NCBI GenBank assembly: GCA_903929355.1
Contig: CAIYUN010000085.1
Location: 1 to 64,000 of the forward strand
Length of the DNA stretch: 64,000 nt
Reading direction: 5' to 3'
Source: an uncultured Opitutaceae bacterium
Lineage (GTDB): Bacteria > Verrucomicrobiota > Verrucomicrobiia > Opitutales > Opitutaceae
Under the pieces are notes generated by a model. The model was not told the origin of the DNA. It saw only the letters and a list, made by a program, of their open reading frames with translations, and ran no database searches. Shown piece by piece: positions 27,765 to 35,770 of this stretch (the stretch's first letter is position 1; every line of letters starts with the position of its first letter). The translations under genes and the position numbers were made by a program.

Positions 27765-29168
27765 TCAGGAGGGAAGCACATCGTCGAGCGCAAGCGCGGT
27801 GCGGTGAACGAGCTCGCCAAGCTCGGATTCATCCAGACAGAGCGGGGGCACAAGCAGCAGCGAGTCGCCGAGCGGGCGGAGAAGCAGGCCATGGTCGCGG
27901 GCGCGGAGGCAGACTTGGAGGCCGGTGCGGCGGCCAGCAGGGAAACCCTCCGCCGAATCGCGCGACGGGGCGAGGTCCAGGGCGGCGGCAAAGCCGCGCT
28001 GGCGGAGCTCACGGACCCGGGGATGAGACGAAAACGTCTGATCAAGCAACCGGCCAAAACAGGCAAGGCGGCCGCGCAAGGTGCCGGCAGCATCGAGCGA
28101 GCGGAGCTTGCGGAGGTTGGCAAGGGCGACGGCGGCGGCGAGCGGGTTGCCGGTGAAAGTGTGGCCGTGATAAAATGCCCGGCCGCTCGCGTAGGAACCA
28201 AGAAAGGCCGAAAAAATCTCCTCGCGCGCCAACGTCGCGGCCAGCGGCAGATAGCCGCCGGTGAGCCCCTTGGCCAGACAGAGGAAATCGGGCGTCACCG
28301 CCTCCTCCGCGCACACGAGCAGCGGGCCCAGCCGACCGAAGGCGACAAACACCTCGTCCAAGATGAGATGCACCCCGTGCGCGCGGCAGAGCGCGGCGAC
28401 TTCCCGCACAAAGCCCGGCGGCTGGAGGCGCATCCCCGCCGCACCTTGGACGGAAGGCTCCAGGATGAGACAGGCCGTTCGGTCGGCCCGGGCCGCCAGC
28501 AACACGCGGAGCGCGTCCAGACTGGCGGTGGCGTCGGCCTGGCGGACCCGCCCGTCCCATTCGCGGCAGAGCGGGGCGGGAAAGTGGGTGGCGGGAAAAC
28601 ACCACGGGCGGAACCGCGCGTGGAAAAAGCCGCTGTCACCCACGCTCATCGCGCCAAAGGTGTCACCATGATACCCGCCGGCCAGGCCGATGACTCCGGA
28701 CTTTTCCGGGCGGCCGGTGAGCTGCCAGTACTGGAAAGACATTTTCAGGGCGACCTCGACCGCCCCGGCGCCGTTGTCGCTGAAAAACACCCGGTCCAGG
28801 CCCGGCGGCGCCAGCCGCGTGAGTTCGGCCGCCAGTTCCGCACCAGGCGCGTGCGTGAGGCCAAGCATGGTCGAGTGGGCGACACGGCCAAGCTGGTCCA
28901 ACAGGGCGGCGTCGAGATCGGGGTCGTGGTGGCCGTGGACATTCGTCCAGACGGAGGCATTGCCATCGAGATAGACCCGGCCCTCGGTGTCAGTCAGCCA
29001 GCCGCCTTGACCGGACGCGATGGCGAGCGCTGGAAGGGCCAGGTGCTCCTGCATCTGCGTGAACGGATGCCAGACATGGCGGCGGTCGTCGGCATGAACC
29101 CGGACGCCGGCGTCCAAAGCGGAGCCGGTGGCAGGATCAGTAGAACATTCAGCCGCCACGGAGGTCAT
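27765..29168 (-). CDS. bioA: Adenosylmethionine-8-amino-7-oxononanoate aminotransferase
   Basis: A 467-residue class III aminotransferase converting 8-amino-7-oxononanoate to 7,8-diaminononanoate with SAM as amino donor. Visible motifs: [12 protein letters not shown] at the N-terminus, [57 protein letters not shown], and the PLP lysine in [17 protein letters not shown]. These are diagnostic of BioA rather than other omega-aminotransferases. First enzyme gene of the operon, 87 bases after the ferredoxin gene; that gap is AT-rich (TTGGTTAAGTG, TTGATTAACTATG on the coding strand) and may hold a promoter, but no convincing -35/-10 pair can be fixed. Confidence 0.96.
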   Translation of the reverse strand: MTSVAAECSTDPATGSALDAGVRVHADDRRHVWHPFTQMQEHLALPALAIASGQGGWLTDTEGRVYLDGNASVWTNVHGHHDPDLDAALLDQLGRVAHSTMLGLTHAPGAELAAELTRLAPPGLDRVFFSDNGAGAVEVALKMSFQYWQLTGRPEKSGVIGLAGGYHGDTFGAMSVGDSGFFHARFRPWCFPATHFPAPLCREWDGRVRQADATASLDALRVLLAARADRTACLILEPSVQGAAGMRLQPPGFVREVAALCRAHGVHLILDEVFVAFGRLGPLLVCAEEAVTPDFLCLAKGLTGGYLPLAATLAREEIFSAFLGSYASGRAFYHGHTFTGNPLAAAVALANLRKLRSLDAAGTLRGRLACFGRLLDQTFSSHPRVRELRQRGFAAALDLAPSRDSAEGFPAGRRTGLQVCLRARDHGLLLRPLGDSLLLVPPLCLDESELGELVHRTALALDDVLPS

Positions 29169-29255
29169 GCCCCATGACGTTGCCGGCCAACCGCGCGGGG
29201 GACAAGCCCATAGTTAATCAAAACAGAAAAACACTTAACCAAAACCGAGCGGGGC

Positions 29256-29492
29256 TTAGGCGTCGCCGTCGTTGCCGATGGCCTCGACCGGGCAACCCTC
29301 CAGTGCTTCCATGCACAGGGCGACCTCCTCCTCGGAGGTCGGCTGCTTGAAGACGAAGGAGTGACCGCCCTCGTCAGACCGGGTGAAAAACGCGGGCGCG
29401 GTCTCGCGGCAGAGGTCGCAGTCGATGCACTGCTGATCGACGTAAAACTTACCGGCGATGTTGGTGTTCCACTTTTCTACTTTGTTAGCCAT
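29256..29492 (-). CDS. Small [4Fe-4S] ferredoxin
   Basis: A 78-residue ferredoxin. ATG 29492 gives MANKVEKWNTN; a TTG farther upstream is less likely. The motif CIDCDLCRETAPAFF supplies three closely spaced Cys and GCPVEAIG the fourth, enough for one [4Fe-4S] cluster; a second cluster motif is absent, as in the single-cluster ferredoxins with a CxMEALEGCP tail. Cytoplasmic electron carrier. It is codirectional with bioA, 87 bases away, so a role in reducing BioB is plausible but not shown. Confidence 0.9.
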   Translation of the reverse strand: MANKVEKWNTNIAGKFYVDQQCIDCDLCRETAPAFFTRSDEGGHSFVFKQPTSEEEVALCMEALEGCPVEAIGNDGDA

Positions 29493-29558
29493 GCGTCGGG
29501 CAGCAAACGGCAACCGCGCCGCCTGTCAAGCGGGCAACGGACGGGGGGCAGGGGCCAG

Positions 29559-29641
29559 TGTCAGAGGTCAGAAGCCAGAGGCCTGATGCTGGAGGCAGAC
29601 GGAGGACGGAAGAAGTCAGAAGTCAGAGGTCAGAAGCCGGA
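29559..29641. repeat. TCAGAGGTCAGAAG low-complexity repeat
   Basis: Two blocks, TCAGAGGTCAGAAGCCAGAG at 29561-29580 and GTCAGAAGTCAGAGGTCAGA from about 29615, are copies of one purine-rich repeat. If translated in the plus-strand frame they give VRSQR peptides, which could be mistaken for an N-terminal extension of the next gene. It fills most of the 245-base gap between the divergent ferredoxin and hydrolase genes. Confidence 0.5.
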
Positions 29642-29737
29642 GCGCATGAGTGGGAAGGAGAAGTAGAACCAGAACGATTTGGAGGCGGTGGGGGTGATAC
29701 GGCTTGCGCGGAGAGGGGGGTGCGGATTGGCTGGGGC

Positions 29738-30562
29738 ATGGCCCGCATCCCCTTGGAGGACAATTTCACCGACGTGATCGGCAAGGCCCAGCGTGGCTGG
29801 AAGATTCCCGATGCCGAGCTCTGCGCCCGGACCGGAGTGACGCGGGCTGAACTCGCGGCCGTCAAGGCCGGGCAGGCTCTCGAACCGGTGCTCCGGCGAA
29901 TCGCGCGGCCGCTGCGTCTCGACCCGGAGGCACTGGCGGACCTGGCGCACGGACGGTGGCAGGCAAAGGCCCCGGTGTTTCCGCGCGGTTTCGCCATGTT
30001 CAACACCGCTTTCGAGGACATGACGGTGAACAGCTACCTGGTGTGGGAGACCCGCTCCCGGATGGCGGCGGCGTTTGACACGGGGGCGGACTGCACCGGG
30101 ATGCTCGACCTCATCGCGGCGGAGCGGCTCACGGTGCGCGAGATTTTTGTCACGCACACCCACCCCGACCATATCGCCGACCTCGGGCGGCTGGCAGCCG
30201 CCACCGGGGCGCAGGTCTGGGCGAGCGAACGCGAGCCGGCCCCGCACGCCGGCGCAAAAACCTTTGCCGAAAACGCCCACTTCCACCTGGGGGAGCTTGC
30301 CATCAAGACCCTGCTGACCTCGGGCCATTCGCCCGGGCTGACGACGTTTTATGTCACCGGCCTGGCCTGGCCGCTGGCGATCGTGGGCGACGCAATGTTT
30401 GCGGGCTCGATCGGCGGCAGCACGGAGCATTTCGCCGAGCAGCAGCAGAACGACCGGGCCAAGATTTTCACCCTGCCGCGGGACACCGTCCTGGCCTGCG
30501 GACACGGCCCGTTGACCACCCTGGCGGAGGAACGGCGGCACAACCCGTTCTTTGCGAACTGA
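29738..30562 (+). CDS. Metallo-beta-lactamase-fold hydrolase with N-terminal helix-turn-helix-like domain
   Basis: A 274-residue protein from the ATG at 29738; longer starts translate the upstream repeat. Residues about 10-75 (IPDAELCARTGVTRAELAAVKAG, then PVLRRIARPLRLDPEALADLA) look like an XRE-type HTH. The remainder is an MBL fold: THTHPDHIADLG (the HxHxDH zinc motif), TSGHSPGLTTFYV, VGDAMFAGSIGG and CGHGPLTTLAEER. This is the glyoxalase II/persulfide dioxygenase type of MBL, giving hydrolysis of thioesters as a plausible activity. The HTH may be a vestigial or protein-binding module, as DNA binding has not been shown. Confidence 0.8.
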   Translation: MARIPLEDNFTDVIGKAQRGWKIPDAELCARTGVTRAELAAVKAGQALEPVLRRIARPLRLDPEALADLAHGRWQAKAPVFPRGFAMFNTAFEDMTVNSYLVWETRSRMAAAFDTGADCTGMLDLIAAERLTVREIFVTHTHPDHIADLGRLAAATGAQVWASEREPAPHAGAKTFAENAHFHLGELAIKTLLTSGHSPGLTTFYVTGLAWPLAIVGDAMFAGSIGGSTEHFAEQQQNDRAKIFTLPRDTVLACGHGPLTTLAEERRHNPFFAN

Positions 30563-30647
30563 CGGCGGTAATAACCCCGGATGTTTTTTTACATATTTTT
30601 TAATTAGACTTGTGCCGGTCGGCCCCCATAATCGCCTCACCTCCAGA

Positions 30648-32141
30648 ATGGAATCAATGCACCGCAAGACCACTCTCATCCTTGCGCTCGCGGCCTCCCT
30701 GGTCGTTGCCCTCGGGATCGTCATCACCGATGACAACCTCCGTGAACGCCTCGGGTCGTCCTATTATGTGCTGTCGCTGTCGATGATTGGATGCGTGCTG
30801 CTGCTGCTGGCCGGTTATGTCTGGGACCGCACGCTGCTCGAACGTCTCCGCGGCCTGCGCGGCACCGCCCGCGACGCCCAAAGCGCGCAGGCCTTTGAGC
30901 CCAGCACCGAACCGGACGAAGACAGCACGGAGGCCGACCACGATGAGATCATCGGCCTGGCCCGCCAGATTGAGCGCATGGCGAGAAACCTGCAGCGGAT
31001 CGAGGCCAGTTACCGGGGCATCGTGGAGGATCAGGTTGACCTGATCTGCCGCTACCGTCCCGACGGCAAACTCACCTTCGTCAACGGCGCCTATGCGGCG
31101 TTCCTCGGCCACAAGCGGCAGGAATTGATTGGCCAGCCCTTCGCGCTGCGGGCCGCCGGCCTGCTGTCCGGTCGCGAAGATATTCCCGACAACACCGCGG
31201 TGGAGCATGAGTTGACCAGCGCCACTTTGCAGCGGGTGGTTCATTCCTGGACCCAGCGCGCCATCCGGGACAACACCGGCCGGCTCCTCGAATACCAGGC
31301 GGTCGGCCACAACATCACCGCGCGCAAAGAGGCCGAGGCGCTGCTGCGCGCGGCCAAGGAGGCCGCAGAGTCGGCCGACCGCGCCAAAGGGGAGTTTCTG
31401 GCCATTGTCAGCCACGAGCTGCGCACGCCGATCAACGGCGTGATCGGCTTTTCGCGGCTGCTCCGCGACACCCCGCTGACCGCCGAGCAACGCGGGCATG
31501 TCGAATTGATCGCCACCAGCGGCGAGGCCCTGGAGTCGCTCATCAGCGACATCCTCGACCTCTCCAAAATCGAGACTGGGACTTTGGAGATTGAAACGGC
31601 CCCGTTTGGCCTGCGGGGCTGCGTCGAGCAGGTCTGCCAGCTGCTGCTCCCGCGCGCGCGGGAGGCCGGGCTCACGCTCGAGGCCCGCATCGCGACCGAC
31701 GTGCCCGCCATCGTCAACGGCGACGCCGGCCGGCTCCGGCAAGTCCTCCAGAATCTCGTTTGCAACGCCATCAAGTTCACCGAACGGGGCGGCGTCATGC
31801 TTACAGTGGATTGCGCGCGCGCCGAGGCCCGGCCGGAGCAGTCCCGCCGCACCGTGCGCCTGCAGTTTGCGGTGCGGGACACAGGCATCGGCATCCCGCC
31901 GGACAAAATCGGCCTGCTGTTCAAGCCGTTCAGCCAGGTGGACACGTCGGCCCGGCGCCGGCGGGGTGGCACCGGCCTCGGCCTCGTCATCGCCAAGCGG
32001 TTGTGCGAGCGTATGGGCGGGGCGCTCTCGGTCGAGAGCCACGCGGGCGAGGGCTCGACGTTTTATTTCACCATCAAAGTGGATTACCGCCCCGGCGACA
32101 CCCGCGAGCCCTTTGTGGAAGGCACCCCGGCCATTGCCTGA
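30648..32141 (+). CDS. PAS-domain sensor histidine kinase, membrane-anchored
   Basis: A 497-residue kinase. ATG 30648 is chosen because it precedes two transmembrane segments (TLILALAASLVVALGIVI and YYVLSLSMIGCVLLLLAGYV) that enclose only about 15 residues. A short coiled region is followed by a PAS domain (ASYRGIVEDQVDLICRYRPD), HisKA with phospho-acceptor in FLAIVSHELRTPING (His 256), and HATPase_c (NLVCNAIKFTERGGV, DTGIGIPPDKIGLLFKPF, RRGGTGLGLVIAKRL). No receiver domain or cognate regulator is adjacent, so it is an orphan kinase or pairs in trans. The upstream 85 bases include an AT-rich tract at 30588-30609, a possible promoter. Confidence 0.93.
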   Translation: MESMHRKTTLILALAASLVVALGIVITDDNLRERLGSSYYVLSLSMIGCVLLLLAGYVWDRTLLERLRGLRGTARDAQSAQAFEPSTEPDEDSTEADHDEIIGLARQIERMARNLQRIEASYRGIVEDQVDLICRYRPDGKLTFVNGAYAAFLGHKRQELIGQPFALRAAGLLSGREDIPDNTAVEHELTSATLQRVVHSWTQRAIRDNTGRLLEYQAVGHNITARKEAEALLRAAKEAAESADRAKGEFLAIVSHELRTPINGVIGFSRLLRDTPLTAEQRGHVELIATSGEALESLISDILDLSKIETGTLEIETAPFGLRGCVEQVCQLLLPRAREAGLTLEARIATDVPAIVNGDAGRLRQVLQNLVCNAIKFTERGGVMLTVDCARAEARPEQSRRTVRLQFAVRDTGIGIPPDKIGLLFKPFSQVDTSARRRRGGTGLGLVIAKRLCERMGGALSVESHAGEGSTFYFTIKVDYRPGDTREPFVEGTPAIA

Positions 32142-32180
32142 GGGAGCGGCAACGCGCCCCCCGAACGTCACGCTGGCACC

Positions 32181-32199
32181 AGACCGGACCAACCGGTCT
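32181..32199. terminator. Weak hairpin between convergent genes
   Basis: AGACCGG and CCGGTCT form a 7-base stem with a 5-base loop in the 84-base gap between the convergent genes ending at 32141 and 32226. There is no U-tract, so any role as a bidirectional terminator is tentative. Confidence 0.25.
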
Positions 32200-32225
32200 C
32201 CTGTGACCGCCGGACCCAGGCTGGA

Positions 32226-33659
32226 TCAGGGCCGGGCGGAGCCCCGGGGCACTTCGGGGCTGGCGAGGGCATTGACCACCTCGGCCCCGACGCGGGCCAC
32301 ATCGAAAGGTTTGCGGATGACGAGGTGGCCGGCCAGCAAGGGGTCGCCGACTGCGGCGGGCACGTCGTGGGCCACGGTCGTGAAGATCGGGCGGATCCCG
32401 GGCTGAAGGCGACGGGCGAGCCGGGCGAGCTCCAAACCGCCGCCGCCCTCGCGCAGATCGACCTCCGTGACCAGCGCGTCAAACGGCCGCGCACGCAGGT
32501 GGGCGACGGCATCCTCATAATGCGTGCTTTTCACGATGGCAAACTGGCGCTGCAGGATGAGCGCCAGCATGTCATTGACCGCCGGATAATCGTCATGGAG
32601 CAGCAGTGCGGGGCGCAACGCGTCGTCGGCGGAGCGCATCCGCGCGAGCGCGGCGCCGAGCACCCGCTCGGCGGCCGTGGCGCCATCCGCCGCGACGACC
32701 GCGGCCTGCAGGCCCTCGGCGGGCAGCACGGCCGTGAGCGCGCGGAGGCGGGCGAGCGCGGCCCCCTGGCCAAGGCCGGGCAGCACCAGACCGATCCGAT
32801 GGGCGTCATAAGGACCGACGATCTCGCCGGGCTGCAGCCGCGCGCGCAAATCGGGCAGACGCTGGAGCAGACCGCCGGCCAGCGGCCGGGAATCAAGGAG
32901 CACGAAGGCGAGGTCAAGGCCCAGCCAACGGCAACGCCAAAGCTCGCGCTGCAACCCGTCCACCAACAGCGCCTGCTGCGGGGTGAGGTCATAGAGCACG
33001 AAGGCCGTCGTGGCCGGCCGGTCGTCCACCATCGGGCCCGGCCGCGCCTCGCCGTAGATGAGCTTGCCCTCGACGCGGAGATGAAAGGACGGCTCGACCC
33101 GCCAGTCCACGCCGAGGACCTCGGGCGCGAGCCGCGCGGCGACCGCGGCCGGGCCGGCGGCGCCAAGCCAGCGGCGGGCCGTCTCATTGGACAGGGCGAC
33201 CCCGCCATCACCCGACAGGGCGGCCAGCCCGGTGGGCGCAAGATCGAGGAGGAGCGAGAGCACCTCGAGGTTGCGGCGCATCTCGCCGTGACGCAAAGCG
33301 TGGTCGAGGGCGGCGGCGAGCACCGTCGAGAGCGCGGACAGCAGGTGCAGGTCCTCGGGGCCGAAAGGGCGCGACTCCGCCGTGGCGCCGGCGACATGGA
33401 GCGCACCATGGAGCCGCGCCGCGCCGGCCAGGGGCAGGGTCAGCCGGCCGGGGGCAAACGCCGGCACGTCACCCGGACCGGCGAGGAGCCGCACCTGGGC
33501 GTCGGCAAAAAAACCCGAGCGGGCGAGCACCTGCTCCAACCCCGTGGTGAAACGCTGAAAGTCGGCGACGTGGGCCAGGGACCCCGCGAGGGCGCGCAAC
33601 GCGTCGGCCCCGGAGAGGGTGACGGTGGCGGGAGCGGAAGGCAGCAGTGGGTTGTTCAT
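32226..33659 (-). CDS. GAF protein with degenerate C-terminal receiver domain
   Basis: A 477-residue protein, last of three coupled minus-strand genes; its ATG overlaps the kinase stop (ATGA). Residues about 20-130 are GAF-like (LEQVLARSGFFADAQVRLL, LLSALSTVLAAALDHALRH), followed by a PAS-like part (DLAPTGLAALSGDGGVALSN) and a middle region with weak GGDEF-like texture (LAFVLLDSRPL, YDAHRIGLVLPGLG) but no catalytic GG[DE]EF. Residues about 350-470 are a receiver: LLHDDYPAVNDML, then FDALVTEVDLREGGGG and LVIRKPFD. The phospho-acceptor Asp is replaced by Glu 399, which may mimic a phosphorylated state. No DNA-binding domain. Probably an output or modulator of the adjacent kinase. Confidence 0.75.
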   Translation of the reverse strand: MNNPLLPSAPATVTLSGADALRALAGSLAHVADFQRFTTGLEQVLARSGFFADAQVRLLAGPGDVPAFAPGRLTLPLAGAARLHGALHVAGATAESRPFGPEDLHLLSALSTVLAAALDHALRHGEMRRNLEVLSLLLDLAPTGLAALSGDGGVALSNETARRWLGAAGPAAVAARLAPEVLGVDWRVEPSFHLRVEGKLIYGEARPGPMVDDRPATTAFVLYDLTPQQALLVDGLQRELWRCRWLGLDLAFVLLDSRPLAGGLLQRLPDLRARLQPGEIVGPYDAHRIGLVLPGLGQGAALARLRALTAVLPAEGLQAAVVAADGATAAERVLGAALARMRSADDALRPALLLHDDYPAVNDMLALILQRQFAIVKSTHYEDAVAHLRARPFDALVTEVDLREGGGGLELARLARRLQPGIRPIFTTVAHDVPAAVGDPLLAGHLVIRKPFDVARVGAEVVNALASPEVPRGSARP

Positions 33660-35770
33660 CAGGACGGACAGGGCAGATGCACCAGGAAAGTGGTGCCGCC
33701 GGCAGGCCCGGACGTGACCGAGATGGCCCCACGGTGACCCTCAATGATGCGTTTGGCAATGGCGAGCCCGAGACCCATGCCCCGCTGGGCAGCCTGGCCG
33801 TCCCCCGTGGCCTTGGTCGTGACAAACGGCTCGAAAATCCGGTCGCGCAGCTCCGCCGCAATCCCGGGCCCGTTGTCGGAGATGGCCAGGACGAGCGCCC
33901 GACCCCCGCCCACCGCGCCGAGCACCTGGGCGCTCACCTCGATCCGGGCGTCCGGCCGGCCCTGCAGGGCATGGATGGCGTTTTGGAAGAGATTGAGGAA
34001 CACTTGGAGCAACTGGCCATAGTTGCCGAGCACGGCGGGCAGCCCGGGTGCCGGCGGGACGAAAGCCACGCCACCCCGGACGAACTCAGGCCGCGAGATG
34101 TCATAGACGGCCTGAACCACCTCGTTCAGACTCACCAGGGTGAATTTCACGGGGCTGTTCTCGGCGAAGGCGGCGACGTGCTCGATGATGGCGCCAATGC
34201 GCTGCACATCGCGCTCGACCACGGCGCGAAATTCCCGGCGGAACTCGGCGTCACCGCCCTGCTCGGCCATCAGGGCGCTGAAGGTGCGGATGGAGACGAG
34301 CGGGTTGCGCAGCTCGTGGGCGAGGCCGGCGGCGAGGGTGCCGAGCGAGATGAGCTTCTCCGCCTGGTTGGCGCGACGCTCGAGTTGCCGGGCGCGGAGG
34401 GTGACGGCGATCTGCAGGCAGATGGCCTCGAGCAGGGAGAGGTCACGATCCGTGTAAGGGTCGCGGTTGCCGCGCGGACCGAGCACGAGGAGGCCGAGCA
34501 GCACCCCTTCGGTGAGAATGGGAAACGCGGCCTCGAATGGCAGCGCGGACCGCAACCGACCGAGGCCGGCCAGGTCTGCCGGCGGCAGCTCGGCCTCGGA
34601 ACCATCCAGCAGCAGGGGAGCCTGAAGGCGGGTCAGCACCAGGGCCAAAACCGAGTCGGCGGGGATGGCCCGGAGGGTGAAACCGTCGCTGTCCCAGCCC
34701 GCCTGCGCCCGCAGGTCATGCCGGTCACCAAACTCGGGGCGCACGAAGAGGCCGAGGGAGACGACATCCATCGCGACGGCGATCTCGCGCGCGGTGGTCT
34801 CGAAAATCTCGTCCTCGGCGCTGATGGTGCAAATCTGGCGGGCGAGATGCTTGAGCCGGTCATTGAGGCTGCGGCGGCGGCGCAGGTAGGTTTGCTCGAC
34901 GATGCGGTCGGCGCCGGCCTTGAGGCGCGGCACGGCCCAGAGGAAAAACAGGCTCACCAGCATGGCGAGGAGGAAGCTGTTGAGCAGCTCGCCCATGGCG
35001 GGGGGAATGCCCTCAAGGCTGGCGGCCACCATCTGCACGAGCAGGAAAAACACCGCGAGGGTGGCGGCCACCCCGAGATAGACGGCGGCATGGACGAAAT
35101 CGTAGGCCGCCAGCGGCAGCTGGTAGCGCGAAATCGCATGCGCCATGATGACGAGGTAAAGAAAGATGAGCGCGTTGCCGACCGGGGGCACCTGGACGCC
35201 ATACCAAAGCGGAAAATTCGTCGCGCCGCCCGGAAAACCCACCAGGGTGGCGACCAGAATGTAGCGCAACTGGCTCGCCCGTGCGCCAGCGGACACCCGC
35301 AACTGCCCGAGCATCAGCATCACGGCCTGCACAGTGCAGGCGGCGAACAGGAGGAGATAGGCGATGAAGAGGGGGCCCGCCTGCGGCCAGAACGGAAACT
35401 CCATCTGTTTCACCACGGTGGTCACCATCAACGGGGTAAAGTCCAGGCAGGTGAACCCCACGGCGCAGCCGTAGGCCAGCCGCAGGCGCAGCCGGGCGGT
35501 CTCGCCGCACAGCAGCACCACAAAATGCAGGTAGAGCACCGGCACGAAATACGCCGGGAGCATCAACAGCCGGGCAAAAAACAGCGCCCGGTCCCGGTCC
35601 CCCGAGAGCTGCCACATGACATAGGCCGCCGACCAGGCCCCGACACTCAACGTAAACAGGCCGAACCGCCGGTGCAGCTCGCTGCGGCGCTCGCGCAGCA
35701 TCACCGCAAAGGCGAGCAGCAGGCCCGCCGCAAAGTTCATGAACGCGGAGATGGTGAGATAGGTCGTCAC
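33659..35770 (-). CDS. Sensor histidine kinase with N-terminal 7TM-type region and GAF domain
   Basis: A 703-residue kinase. The start is a GTG at 35770 that overlaps the upstream stop (GTGA); it begins VTTYLTISAFMNFAAGLLLA. About seven membrane segments fill the first 300 residues (FARLLMLPAYFVPVLYLHFVVLL, PLFIAYLLLFAACTVQAVML and others). A GAF domain follows (AMDVVSLGLFVRPEFGDRH), then HisKA with LAAGLAHELRNPLVSIRTF (His 485) and HATPase_c (NLFQNAIHALQG, ISDNGPGIAAELRDRIFEPF, GMGLGLAIAKRII). Coupled to the LuxD-like/methyltransferase gene and to the GAF/pseudo-receiver gene. Its layout also resembles PrsK kinases of exosortase systems, but no exosortase genes are nearby. A lipophilic ligand is inferred from the neighbours. 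Confidence 0.92.
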   Translation of the reverse strand: MTTYLTISAFMNFAAGLLLAFAVMLRERRSELHRRFGLFTLSVGAWSAAYVMWQLSGDRDRALFFARLLMLPAYFVPVLYLHFVVLLCGETARLRLRLAYGCAVGFTCLDFTPLMVTTVVKQMEFPFWPQAGPLFIAYLLLFAACTVQAVMLMLGQLRVSAGARASQLRYILVATLVGFPGGATNFPLWYGVQVPPVGNALIFLYLVIMAHAISRYQLPLAAYDFVHAAVYLGVAATLAVFFLLVQMVAASLEGIPPAMGELLNSFLLAMLVSLFFLWAVPRLKAGADRIVEQTYLRRRRSLNDRLKHLARQICTISAEDEIFETTAREIAVAMDVVSLGLFVRPEFGDRHDLRAQAGWDSDGFTLRAIPADSVLALVLTRLQAPLLLDGSEAELPPADLAGLGRLRSALPFEAAFPILTEGVLLGLLVLGPRGNRDPYTDRDLSLLEAICLQIAVTLRARQLERRANQAEKLISLGTLAAGLAHELRNPLVSIRTFSALMAEQGGDAEFRREFRAVVERDVQRIGAIIEHVAAFAENSPVKFTLVSLNEVVQAVYDISRPEFVRGGVAFVPPAPGLPAVLGNYGQLLQVFLNLFQNAIHALQGRPDARIEVSAQVLGAVGGGRALVLAISDNGPGIAAELRDRIFEPFVTTKATGDGQAAQRGMGLGLAIAKRIIEGHRGAISVTSGPAGGTTFLVHLPCPS

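Noticed and set aside
29201..29245. Possible BirA-type operator before bioA (GTTAA ... TTAACC)
   Set aside because: The half-sites face the wrong way compared with the known TTGTTAACC-N-GGTTAACAA operator and the spacing does not fit.
32226..35770. Exosortase-associated PrsK/PrsR kinase-regulator pair
   Set aside because: The kinase layout is similar, but no exosortase, PEP-CTERM or EPS genes lie nearby and the partner is a non-phosphorylatable receiver without an AAA or DNA-binding domain.
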